A stretch of 46,355 nucleotides of DNA from Stentor coeruleus. Its lineage: Eukaryota; Ciliophora; Heterotrichea; Heterotrichida; Stentoridae. The first letter of the stretch is position 1, and every line of letters starts with the position of its first letter. This document shows, in pieces, positions 18,861-28,221 of this stretch. The translations under genes were made by a program, and so were the position numbers. Below the pieces are notes generated by a model that was given only the letters and a program-made list of their open reading frames with translations, was not told the DNA's origin and searched no databases. Location: positions 1-46,355 of the forward strand of contig MPUH01000552.1 of assembly GCA_001970955.1 (NCBI GenBank). The letters are read 5' to 3'.

Positions 18861-19194
18861 AATACAATAGTTCCATCTTCATTTCTTTTATAAATAATTT
18901 GATTACCAATTTCCCATTTTCATAATTATACATTAATTGGCAATTAGCTGTAAATTTTATAGAGCATGATTTGAAAATTATTTTATTTAACTTTACGCAA
19001 CATATAATTAATTACTATAGTTTAGCATCCCACATAATGAAGTTGTAAATAAATAATTATTCAAATTAAACCCTTTGACCACTTAAATAAGTGAATCATT
19101 ATAAAAAATTATTCTTATTAAAAATCTTACCAAAAAATAGTCAACTACAATTTTCAAATGCTTACATGAATTTAGACTTTCAAATCTTATATAT
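18861..19194. other. gene-free interval
   Basis: AT-rich sequence upstream of the ubiquitin-like gene, ending in cttatatat directly before its ATG. Confidence 0.4.
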
Positions 19195-20298
19195 ATGTCT
19201 GATCAATCTTTTCAAATTAAAGTTAGCAGCATCGATAACTCTCAAATAGAAATCACTGTCAACAGTAATCTGCTGGTCTCTGATCTTAAAAACCTCATTC
19301 TACTTCAGACACAGGTTCCTGTTGACCGTCAGCGTTTGCTTTACAAAGGAAAACTTCTCAAAAACAATTCAACTTTGCAAAGCTGTGGGGTGATAAATCA
19401 GAGCACAATTCAGTTAGTAGCTTATTTAGACAGAAATTCAGAAGAAGAATCCTTATCAGAAGTTATCCGATCCGCCCTAGAGTCATTACCAAATAATTAC
19501 GTATCAAATCGTAGAGGAAGAGACCAAAGGAGAAGAGAAATTGATAACAATGAGCGTATGGAATCATTAAGACAGAACTTGCAGACTATGGAAAGTATAC
19601 TAAGTGGTCAAAGAAAATTCAACAAAGGGCAATGGGTTGATGTGAAAGATACAGTCGATCAATGGCTAGAAGCTCAAGTTATTGATATTGCCCATACTGC
19701 AACAGGATCAAAGGTGTACATTCACTACAATGGCTGGCCTAGTAGTTGGGATGAGTGGATTGATATAAATTCTCCTCGTATTCAGTACTTTAAAACGCAT
19801 ACATATCAATCTTTAGCTTCTCCTATGTATTCACCACATCCTGTAAGCCAAGTTGATGCAGAAAATTTGCGAAGCATCAGCCCTTTTGATATTAACGATT
19901 GTATACTGCAAGGATTAGGACTCATGGAGCAGATTTTAGCTATGATGAATGTCTACAATGAGGGCCAAGTCCAGAATTCAGAAGAGATTAGAAGAATCGG
20001 CAGCATTTTAGCTCCACTTATGGATCGTTTTGGTAAGTTCATGTGCGATCTGGCTGGGATTATAGGAAATACTCAGAGAATTAATGACGAAAATGAGAGT
20101 ATTAGCTCTTCTTTAATTACTAATGAAAGCGGGGTTAGTAATAATAGTGGAGTAAGGCCGCCTATGCAAATCCCAGTAATGCCAGCACCTTCTGAACTTG
20201 CATTAATGAATCCTAGGATGGGCCCAGATTTTGATATCCATATACATGCATTTTTTGCGTTGAGAAATTTGGAGCAAGAGCCTCGTGGTCAGCTCTGA
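19195..20298 (+). CDS. ubiquitin-like protein with chromo-barrel/Tudor-knot-like domain
   Basis: 367 residues, ATG 19195 to TGA. Residues 5-78 form a ubiquitin-like domain (IKVSSIDNSQIEITV, DLKNLILLQTQVP, QRLLYKGKLLKNNSTLQ), with no C-terminal Gly-Gly, so it is not a conjugated modifier. A charged linker follows. Residues about 145-200 carry GQWVDVKDT, WLEAQVIDI and VYIHYNGWPSSWDEWI, the pattern of chromo-barrel/Tudor-knot folds ('HY.GW..~WDEW'). The remainder is helical with an acidic, disordered tail. UBL proteins with extra domains often shuttle clients to the proteasome or act in quality control; chromo-barrel folds bind methyl-lysine or nucleic acid. I do not know an orthologue. Confidence 0.75.
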   Translation: MSDQSFQIKVSSIDNSQIEITVNSNLLVSDLKNLILLQTQVPVDRQRLLYKGKLLKNNSTLQSCGVINQSTIQLVAYLDRNSEEESLSEVIRSALESLPNNYVSNRRGRDQRRREIDNNERMESLRQNLQTMESILSGQRKFNKGQWVDVKDTVDQWLEAQVIDIAHTATGSKVYIHYNGWPSSWDEWIDINSPRIQYFKTHTYQSLASPMYSPHPVSQVDAENLRSISPFDINDCILQGLGLMEQILAMMNVYNEGQVQNSEEIRRIGSILAPLMDRFGKFMCDLAGIIGNTQRINDENESISSSLITNESGVSNNSGVRPPMQIPVMPAPSELALMNPRMGPDFDIHIHAFFALRNLEQEPRGQL

Positions 20299-20927
20299 GA
20301 CAACCCTGCATAATTAATTACTAAGATTAAATCTAAAGATTTAAAGATTGCGCATGATATTTAAAATTGTTTGCAAGTGGAAATAAATTTGGATATTATT
20401 GTTAGGTAAGCAATATTAAAAAAATACTAAGGTATACTTTTAAATAATTAAGAATTGTTTAAGAGAAAAGAAAGACTTAACTGCTAAAAATATATATTAA
20501 ATGGTAATTGTTTATTAAAAAAGGGAGTATTCTCTTTGCTTTTATAAAGTATTAAGAGCTCATTATTCAAATAACCTAAGTGCATTTAGTATTTTAAGAA
20601 TATTAGGCTATGAGTTGAAACTTAAAAATAAATCTCATTGAATTATATGTTTATAAATTAGGTTTATAATATTTATCTATGAATGCTTTTTCCTATTTGA
20701 TAAAGTATTTTAAATTCTGAAATTCATAATCACATAATTATTTCAATATACAAGAATAGATAAATCATAGATATAATTAAGCCATTCACTTCTAAATTTA
20801 TTTATATTTATGTGAATAATAACTTCTGATTTTCTTCAGACAAACGCAAATAATATTACAATTTTTTCATATTCATATTCTCATTTGTTTAAGAATTAAA
20901 TGAGCATTATAAAATACTAAACTAGAG
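20299..20927. other. gene-free convergent interval
   Basis: AT-rich region between two converging genes. No coding or structural signal was seen. Confidence 0.5.
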
Positions 20928-21842
20928 CTACTTGCCACTAGTGTTTGAAATGCTTTTACAAGATTTCGACTTGAAAAATAAAGGCTTTTTGTTAATTTTA
21001 GATCTTTCAGTAAGAACTTTTTGCTTAGCCTGTATACTGATAGGGATTTTCTCTTTCATGATTTCTTCATGTACAGGAGCAATAAGGGTTTTTTCATTAG
21101 CAATGTATAAAGGTATTGCTAATGCATTTTTCACTCCCTCATTATGCAAATTATTATTTTGAGTCTTGAAATCTAATTCATTTTCTTCTATTAACTCATC
21201 CTCTTCAATTTTTTCTTCTTCAAAATCTTCTGTATCTTGTCCTTTATCCATACATTCCCATATTTTTTTAACTTCACTAACAAACTCCTGACCTTTGCCA
21301 GGCAACATTTCAGTATTTTCATTGCCTTTTCTTGCTGACCATACATTTCTTGAGCTTATTGGTAAAGTGACTGCTGTTGCTGGTCTTGAAAGCCTTGTTG
21401 TAGCTGTTGTGGGTCTAACTGTAGCTGTGCATGGCCTTGATATAAAGCAAGGGATACTACCTGTTGTATGCATGTTTAAATGGCTAAATGATGACGTTTT
21501 CCCTAGTGTCCCAGAAAACTCAGGGAAATTTTTCAGGATAAAAGGCTTGTTTTCTGGGATTGTGTCTAATGAAGAAACTTTGTTCATGGCGTTATATAAA
21601 CTTATTGTGTTGACAGTAAATTTAGGGTGAATGCTTATTTGAGGATTTGGAGGCCGTGCAGAGTATGTTTGCAATCGAGAAGTCTTTGAATTAATATTTG
21701 CTTTACCAGTATGATGAAATAATTTTAGCCAGTCTGCATCTCTGCAGTTTCCTTTTGCTCTTGCAGATAATGGACGTCTACGCAGCTTTCTAATCTGGGA
21801 TATTTGTAAATTTGAAATCGGGTCTCTATGATCAAGGTTCAT
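20928..21842 (-). CDS. basic, low-complexity protein with RPxTA-type motifs
   Basis: 304 residues, ATG 21842 to stop at 20928. The N-terminal half is basic and Ser/Thr/Pro-rich, with repeated motifs RPLSARA, YSARPP, RPCTATVRPTTATTRLS and RPATA. The middle (about 200-225) is a Glu-rich stretch (EDFEEEKIEEDELIEENEL). The C-terminus is basic again and ends in KSKSCKSISNTSGK. This reads as intrinsically disordered. R-P-x-T/S-A repeats are frequent in ciliate cytoskeletal proteins, but that is a weak association. No domain is recognised. Confidence 0.65.
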   Translation of the reverse strand: MNLDHRDPISNLQISQIRKLRRRPLSARAKGNCRDADWLKLFHHTGKANINSKTSRLQTYSARPPNPQISIHPKFTVNTISLYNAMNKVSSLDTIPENKPFILKNFPEFSGTLGKTSSFSHLNMHTTGSIPCFISRPCTATVRPTTATTRLSRPATAVTLPISSRNVWSARKGNENTEMLPGKGQEFVSEVKKIWECMDKGQDTEDFEEEKIEEDELIEENELDFKTQNNNLHNEGVKNALAIPLYIANEKTLIAPVHEEIMKEKIPISIQAKQKVLTERSKINKKPLFFKSKSCKSISNTSGK

Positions 21843-22343
21843 AAATATATAATGCGAAATAAAAAATTAGAATTGGGGTAGTGATTAAAGAAATTTAAAT
21901 TTTTAAGATATAAACTTTTAAGCTGCATGCATAAGAATTCTTAATAGTCAATTTAATTTTTGAAAATAGTTAACAAATAAAGATAATACTATCATATTGA
22001 ACTTCAATATTTATATTTCACTTTCTTATTATAACAAATTTCAATGGTTACCTACAGTAATGAAATTCATAGAATCTGCTTAGAAAAACAAATTTTTATT
22101 GGTGTAATATATAACTAATTAAATATGATTTTATTCCTAATTGATTATCGAAATTTGTAAGTTTTAATATTCATATTACTATTTTCGTATTAAAAGCAAT
22201 CCTTTAAATAATTAATCGCTTCTAAAACACTATCTTAATGCTATTAAACTTTACTTAAAGTCATGAAAAGCTCTTTTTTTTTTACATAAAGCATTATTTT
22301 AAAAGCGAAAAATCCTTACAATTAAATAGATAAATTCATTAAT
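21843..22343. other. gene-free divergent interval
   Basis: About 500 bp of AT-rich DNA between two divergent starts, so it should hold both promoters. I see no distinct box beyond TA-rich runs at each ATG. Confidence 0.4.
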
Positions 22344-22889
22344 ATGGGTGATTCAACTGTGGCGCGGATATCCGAATTACCTGACCTCGAAGACAGAATA
22401 GATGTACTCGAAGTTCTCATTCAAGACCTTTCGAAGCCAAAAATTAACAAAGCCGAACTAGAAATAGTATGAAAAATACAGCTTATGAATCAATACTCAA
22501 TCCTAGAAGAAAGCATCGTCTCAGGAATTGAGCTATTATCTCGAAGCATCAAGTCAGTCCAAGACAAAAAGCAACTTGACGCGAGCTCTGACAAATTCAA
22601 TAAAATGAACTCAGATTTTCAAGAAAATTGGAATGATGAGTATTGGCGCTGCTATGAAATGGTAAAAGAAGGCAAAGATAAAAAGATCAAAAGCTTTAAG
22701 GCAGATCTCAATGTCCGTGTTGCTCATTTGCAGGAGCTTGCAACAACTTTGAACAAAAATATCACTGAGCCAACTAAAGAAGAGACTACCCCAACTCCTG
22801 AAGTAAAAACTCCAGAGCCTATGGAGATCCAAAAATCATCACGGCCTGACCCAATTGATAAGAAGTGCTGCAATTGTGTGATCATATAA
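22344..22889 (+). CDS. small coiled-coil protein with CaaX prenylation motif (2 exons)
   Basis: 176 residues after removal of a 15-nt intron (22467-22481). Exon 1 starts at ATG 22344 (MGDSTVARISELPDLEDRID) and holds a short coiled coil. Exon 2 continues helical (ILEESIVSGIELLSRSIKSV), then a Lys/Glu helix, then a Pro/Thr/Glu-rich linker. It ends KKCCNCVII: CVII is a CaaX box whose final Ile favours geranylgeranylation, and the two cysteines before it could be palmitoylated. Membrane anchoring is therefore likely. Without the intron the gene would appear to start 141 nt later, at an internal Met. The family is not recognised; it is not a small GTPase, since no G motifs are present. Confidence 0.75.
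22467..22481 (+). other. 15-nt intron (CaaX-protein gene)
   Basis: gtatgaaaaatacag. It contains an in-frame TGA; removal joins ELEI to LMNQY in one frame. Confidence 0.85.
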
Positions 22890-23384
22890 TGGGCAATCAA
22901 ATAGAAATAATAAGTAATGAAGGAGAAAGATAGGCAAATTTATATTTGAAAGCTATGCTTAAATATTGAATTTTAATAAAATATTGTTTGAAAGACTAGA
23001 GTTATATGACTTTGTTACTATGCAAATGATTGATAGAAATTTATAAAAAGGGTTTAATATTAAGATTTAAGAGAATATGATATTAAAATCACAAAATTAA
23101 CTTTGCTTTATTTTACATTTCTGTACTTAAAAATCAAAGAAAAACTATAATTAGAGTAATCCTTAGTATTTTATATTATCTTCATAATTCTTTATTATAT
23201 ATCAGATTTCTAAGAGTTTTAACTTTAGATAATATACACACTTTAATTCTAGAGAAAGCCTTATTAGCTTACGCAGACAAGACACTTGCCTTGTTTTTTG
23301 GGAATCCTAAAATACAAAATGTCAAATCTAAATGTCGGAAACTAAATTTCAAATGCCAAAATTTAAAAATTATTTTCATGCATA
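22890..23384. other. gene-free convergent interval
   Basis: AT-rich. Near 23310-23370 the phrase 'aaatgtc..aaatttcaaatgcc' is mildly repetitive. Nothing else was seen. Confidence 0.4.
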
Positions 23385-23990
23385 TTAAAATACACTCAAG
23401 ATGCTTATTACTTTCGACTTATAAAAATTAATTTTTGGAATTTTGATGAGCAGTGATTTTTTGCACTCTTCAGCTGCACAGCCATATAAATAACCTTTGC
23501 AGCACTCACAATTCATCGATGATGGGTACCACTCCTGCTCTCTTTCAATATCTTTGATTTTTTGGTCGTCTACTGAATGAGTGAATTCACAGAATTCTTT
23601 AATAATGCAATTCCCACATTCACTGAGGAAAGGACATATCACATGAGAATCAAAAATTTCAGGACCTTTCTCAAAGTTCAACATTTCATTCATTAGTTGA
23701 TTGATTCTTTCAAAGTCCTTTTCTTCTTCTGCAGGCTGTGGGAGTTTCACTTCATGGATGCTTTCACGGTTAGGGAAGGCTATTATGTAGTTCTTGATAT
23801 AGGTAAATAATTCAACTGGATTTTCGCTACTATCACCTTTTATTGGAATATCAGATTGATACTTGGGTACTTCATGAGAAAACGGGCAATTGTTTCTATC
23901 ACATTCAAAATCTTCCCAAAACGAAGGACAGCTTGGCTCATTAGCTTCGTCAAAATACCATGGCATAAAAGTTAAATCATCATCAGCCAT
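23385..23990 (-). CDS. CCCH zinc-finger protein
   Basis: 201 residues, ATG 23990. Two CCCH fingers are visible: C-X8-C-X4-C-X3-H at about residues 20-38 (CPSFWEDFEC..CPFSH) and C-X8-C-X5-C-X3-H at about 118-137 (CPFLSECGNC..CEFTH). A Cys-rich stretch CECCKGYLYGCAAEEC follows near 160-175. The rest is acidic. CCCH fingers usually bind RNA, so a role in mRNA control is likely; the acidic linker and odd finger spacing do not match TTP or CPSF30. Confidence 0.8.
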   Translation of the reverse strand: MADDDLTFMPWYFDEANEPSCPSFWEDFECDRNNCPFSHEVPKYQSDIPIKGDSSENPVELFTYIKNYIIAFPNRESIHEVKLPQPAEEEKDFERINQLMNEMLNFEKGPEIFDSHVICPFLSECGNCIIKEFCEFTHSVDDQKIKDIEREQEWYPSSMNCECCKGYLYGCAAEECKKSLLIKIPKINFYKSKVISILSVF

Positions 23991-24144
23991 TTTATTATTT
24001 ACTTAGTACAATCTAACATTCATTCACATCTCTAAATTTGTGTGAAAGTGATGGTAAGATTCTGAGATACACTTCAGAATTTGAAAATTTTCAGTATACT
24101 TGAAAATCTGGAGCAATTTTCTAACCTCAAAAAATGATAAATAT
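23991..24144. other. spacer, possible left end of the pogo-like relic
   Basis: Contains cagtatacttgaaaatctgg near 24093, which only weakly resembles the inverted right end of the element. No clear left terminal repeat. Confidence 0.2.
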
Positions 24145-24802
24145 ATGGAAAAAGACAGAAAGACTTGTCAATCTCAGAGAAAATAGGAATTCATTCTAAA
24201 TTATGAGCAAAAGAATGCTATGATTAACGCTTCTGAGTTAACCAAAGTGTATGATTTCAATAAACACAAGGCTATACTATCCTAATTCAAAGAATAAAGT
24301 TTTCAAAATTCAATTTTTTTAATAGTGGGTTAGATAGTAAAAGTGTTTATACGAATCGATATTAAGAAATTTAGTTTAGCAAAATCTATTTTCATGTATG
24401 ATAATATTCAAATGATCAATACAGTTTGGAATTCAAGCACAGTCACTAATTCCTTCAGAAGCAGGCTTTCCTGCATTATTAAATTATGGAGAATTTTTAT
24501 ATGCGAAGAATTTAATTTTAATTTCAGCTATGAGTAAAGCATTAAAGATGCCGATTAACCCAAGTGAGTTTGCCGAACATAATAAAATTTCATTGAAGAT
24601 AAAAATAGTTCTTATTTAAATAATGACTCAGTAATTAGAGAAAATAAAGATTTAGATTGCTCAAAGTCAAAGGTTTTAATTATCCTTAAAGCTCTATATT
24701 AACTTTTAGTCCATTAGTTAAGCCACTTTCAGCAACTTCAAAAATCTAGAATTTTCGAACAGCTGGTTCCCACTAATTTTCCGTAGTGAAGGTTTGACTG
24801 TA
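24145..24802 (+). mobile_element. decayed, internally deleted pogo/Tigger-like DNA transposon
   Basis: The start reads MEKDRKTCQSQRK, then after stops NAMINASELTKVYDFNKHKA, which fits the N-terminal helix-turn-helix of pogo/Tigger transposases ('SELAKKYgv.kStis'). At 24343-24537 the frame reads MYDNIQMINTVWNSSTVTNS, then FR and, after a 1-nt shift, AGFPALLNYGEFL, matching the transposase C-terminal 'AWNsVt..tI.NsFRkAGF' signature. The DDE catalytic centre is missing. The right end, read on the minus strand, is TA-CAGTCAAACCTTCAC at 24787-24802, typical of Tc1/pogo termini with a TA target. No matching left terminus was found. Confidence 0.6.
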
Positions 24803-25345
24803 TATGTTTGTTTAATTCAAGGCTTTATAGGTAGTATAATTATGTTGTAAGCATTTTTTGTTTTTACAGAAGATTTTATTGATTTATGAAATCGATATCT
24901 AATAGTTTATTAATAAAGTTAAGAAATTTAATTTTTATGATTAAGCTTTGATAGGTTGAAATAATAATAAAAATTGTGGATAACTAAAGTAAAACAATAA
25001 CTATTATAAAATTTATGAAAAAATATTTTAGTTACTAGAAATAATATTTATGATGCAATGTTAATAAATTAATTTTTACAACTGGATTATTTAAGCATCT
25101 ACTAACAATGGTACAAATTGTAATTTTGATATTCTAAATTGCCAATTTTATACTTTAATCTTTCTTATATTTGTCTTCATCATTAATTTACTAAAGATCA
25201 TCTGATTTATAGCAAATTTGCGTTATATCAAAGTGTCCTGAAAATCCAAAACTCAGATTAAAAAGTTAATTTAAAAAATTATAACCAAAAGTATATTGCA
25301 AAAACATAAATTAATGTATCAAAACTAAATAATATGCAAACCTAT
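24803..25345. other. gene-free interval
   Basis: AT-rich 3' flank of the PP2A scaffold gene with nothing recognisable. Confidence 0.4.
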
Positions 25346-27082
25346 TTACCTTAAAGCAGCAAGAGCATAATACCTAACATCTTTATCAGCGTCTTTTGCC
25401 AGTTCCTGTAAAACACTAAATATCTCTTACTTTTTTAACGAAGATATATCAGCACGGCTTCCAATCTCTTTCATAACTTTACAAAGCACCAATCTGACAT
25501 TAGGCACATTATCCTTAGCAGCAAAGTATACCATTGTTGACATTTGATCAACCGTAAGATTTAGCTTAGATAATGCATGCAACACAGTAATCCTAGTTAT
25601 AAAATTTTTTTGATGGTAAATATCCTGGAGTTTGGGCAGTAATTCAGTGATAACCCATTCATCTCCCAATTCTGAAATAATCTCAGTCAGTGTCTGCACT
25701 CCAGAATTACGCACTTCACTGACAGGGTCCAAAAAAAAGTTGAAATATATATCCTGAAGTGACCTAGTAAAAATTTCATCACCAAGTTGTTTGCATATAG
25801 CCACACAGCATCTGATAACAGATTCTCGTAGCCTCCATTGAGGAGAGTCCTTTGATAAAGTCATGAGAATGCTGCAGATACCTGGAGTCATCATATCATT
25901 GCCAATAGTGACTGCTAATTTGCCTAAACCTTGAACCATGTTAAGCTTAACATCAATGTTTTCATCGTTAATCAAAGACATGACTATTGGCATGAGTTTA
26001 GAACTAGCGAAGTCTTTACCTAATGATGCGCCCAAATCTGCTATGGCTGTAGCACAATTTTTTTTAACTTTAGGAGGTAAAGAGTTATCAGAGACAATAG
26101 CTTCTATTGTAGGAAATACTAATGTTTGAACTCTATCACGGGAAATAAAATGCAATGTTGATTTTAAAGAGTCTAATGCTGTTGTTTTGACGTCAGCTTC
26201 ATTGTCACGAAGCAATTGGACAAATGTTTGAATAAGCGAACTTTCTGTTATGTCTCTACCTAAAGCTTCAGCTACAACAGGGAACTTTTGCGCGAAATTG
26301 TATCTAACCTTCCATGACTTATCATCACCAATTACTAGAATAAGCGGAAGTGTATGAAGTCTGTTTTCTTCTTTACTTAAAAGCTTGGCTACTTCAATCA
26401 GACTGTCAATGCACAGTGTCCTAATTTGGTCTTGCTCATCTTGGGCTAAGTTCCTAAGATCAGGGATGATATCAGAGATTAAAAATGCTTTTTCAAGAAC
26501 TCTGGAGAATTTTCTCATCTCAATAACAGCAGCTCTACGAACCATAGGTGTATCTTCATGGCTTAACTCCAAAAATTTATTTCTCAACTTTTCTCTCATT
26601 GCTCCAGCTCGTGGATAAGCTGCAGCGATGAGTCCGCATGCTGAAACTCTAGATGAGAAATTTTCTGCTGCAGCCAATTTCATAACAATTGGAATAAATA
26701 AATTTAGCATATCACTATCAGATAAGGTTTTTGAAATTTCACTTAAAGTCTTAACTGCCTGTTCCCGTATCACAGTTTCATCTAGCCCTGCAAGGCCTTC
26801 AAGCAAAGTTAAAAGCGATGCTGGAGCTTGCTGAACAAATGGATAGATGTCTCCTAAGGATTTAGCTAAGGCAAAAAGGACTTCTTCATCCTCATGCATC
26901 AAAGCTGATTAAAAGTTACTTGATAAATAAGGAATTAGTTGCTGTTTGATAACTTCTGATCCTATAATTGTTGCGATAGTTTTCAATCGGTGAATGCTGT
27001 TCACTTTCACATAAGTCTCATCACTGCCTATCTCTTCTTTTAACAAGTCAAGAGCGCTTGGATCTAAATAGGGAGTACCCAT
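25346..27082 (-). CDS. PP2A scaffold subunit A (PR65), HEAT repeats, 3 exons
   Basis: 568 residues after removing 15-nt introns at 26905-26919 and 25416-25430. Exon 1 from ATG 27082 gives MGTPYLDPSALDLLKEE and ends in QQLIPYLSS; exon 2 starts TLMHEDEEVLFALAKSLG, matching the family's 'LPFL...D EDEVLLALAEQLG'. HEAT repeats run through the protein (VRRAAVIEMRKFS, DEQDQIRTLCIDSL, DDKSWKVRYNFAQKFP, DSPQWRLRESVIRC, DPVSEVRNSGVQTL). The short last exon adds NVLQELAKDADKDVRYYALA, the final repeat. The length agrees with the usual 589. It holds the catalytic and regulatory subunits of protein phosphatase 2A. Confidence 0.95.
25416..25430 (-). other. 15-nt intron (PP2A-A, intron 2)
   Basis: gtaagagatatttag. 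Reading through gives a premature TAA; splicing restores the last HEAT repeat. Confidence 0.9.
26905..26919 (-). other. 15-nt intron (PP2A-A, intron 1)
   Basis: gtaacttttaatcag. It contains an in-frame TAA; splicing joins LIPYLSS to TLMHEDEE as homology demands. Confidence 0.92.
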
Positions 27083-27143
27083 GATGAGAAATTATTATAT
27101 GGAGCAAATTTAGTAGACTAGAGTTAAATAATTTGTATTGAAA
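27083..27143. promoter_or_regulatory. 61-bp divergent promoter interval
   Basis: Only 61 bp lie between the ATGs of the PP2A scaffold gene (-) and the coiled-coil gene (+). Both promoters and both 5' UTRs must fit here or overlap the genes. The sequence has TA-rich runs (ttattatatgg, gttaaataattt) but no named box. Confidence 0.5.
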
Positions 27144-27974
27144 ATGCAGAGAAAACAACCTGTGTCATCTTCAGCAAAGCCTTTGCCAAAAGATTTCGCT
27201 GAGCAGGTTTTAAGACTGGAGATAAGTGTTGATGTCGATTCGTCGATGGATGCACTCAAATCATTACTGGAGCTGTATTCAGTATAATTTACACAGCAAG
27301 CGATAGAATATTATGAATCAATAAGAGATCAGAAATACAAGTACTACCAAGATCGCATGATGGAGTTATTGCATAAACAAAACAATCTTCTTCTAGCAGA
27401 AGGTCCTCCACCACATACAGCTCGATCGAACTCTCATATGACCAGCGATTTACTTCAAAAGCGTGAGGTCGACAAAACTATCAAGCAATTCGAAGTTGCA
27501 ACTCATGAAGTGTCTCGCCAAGTGTCTATGAATTTACAAAACCAGAACTCTACTATGCTTTCCCGCATGAACTCTCGCAAAAATAGAAATACAAGTGCTG
27601 ATCCAAGGAAAAGCTCTGTGTTCCACAAGCTTCCATTCGCCACTCATCACAAACGCCGAAGTTCAGAAGGTGAAAGCGATAAGTCTGGAGGTGTATCAAC
27701 AACACGTGAAGCTGAACAGTTTGAAAAAGAACTCGAAGAAATAATGGAAGAATCTGTTATGGAAAAAATATCAAAAAGGCAAGAAATAAAGAAAAAGTAC
27801 AGAGAGCAAATTGAAGAAATACAAAGTATGGGAGGAGGAACTGTCATGCAGCAATTGGCTGAAGAAATGCAGAAAAGAATGGATGAAGAATTGAATGCAT
27901 TAGATGGGATGCTGGAAGACAAACGGAAAGTTGCTATAAAAAGAATAAAAGAGTTCTTAGTAAAGAAAAATTAA
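27144..27974 (+). CDS. coiled-coil protein, unrecognised (2 exons)
   Basis: 271 residues once a 15-nt intron (27282-27296) is removed. Exon 1 from ATG 27144 reads MQRKQPVSSSAKPLPKDFAE and ends ALKSLLELYS. Exon 2 continues QAIEYYESIRDQKYKYYQDR. The middle is basic and Ser-rich (SRMNSRKNRNTSADPRKSS, HHKRRSSEG), suggesting phosphorylation sites. The last 100 residues form a charged coiled coil (EAEQFEKELEEIMEESVMEK, ALDGMLEDKRKVAIKRIKEF). No known domain. It shares a 61-bp divergent promoter region with the PP2A scaffold gene, so coordinate expression is possible. Confidence 0.75.
27282..27296 (+). other. 15-nt intron (coiled-coil gene next to PP2A-A)
   Basis: gtataatttacacag. It contains an in-frame TAA; removal joins LLELYS to QAIEYYES. 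Confidence 0.88.
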
Positions 27975-28221
27975 TGATTAATTATAGCTAAGAAGTGGAG
28001 ATTTATACAAAGGAAATATTGGATAAGAGGAAAAGTAAATTGTTGAAGATTAACAGAAGTACGAATAAACATAAAAAATCCCTTATTTTTATATAAAAAA
28101 CTGGCAACATGGGTTTTTTATGAAAAACTATCTTAAGATTGCTGAAAGATGTTAGGATTTATGAGTGTTGTAGTTTGATGCTTGGAGCTTGCTAAGGGTT
28201 TTATACCTACCATTGATATAA

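Noticed and set aside
24343..24537. A stand-alone 64-residue gene
   Set aside because: It starts with GTG and matches the C-terminal part of pogo-like transposases, so it is a fragment of the relic.
25427..26902. A 491-residue PP2A scaffold gene model
   Set aside because: It lacks the first and last HEAT segments; two 15-nt introns with in-frame stops explain both apparent ends.
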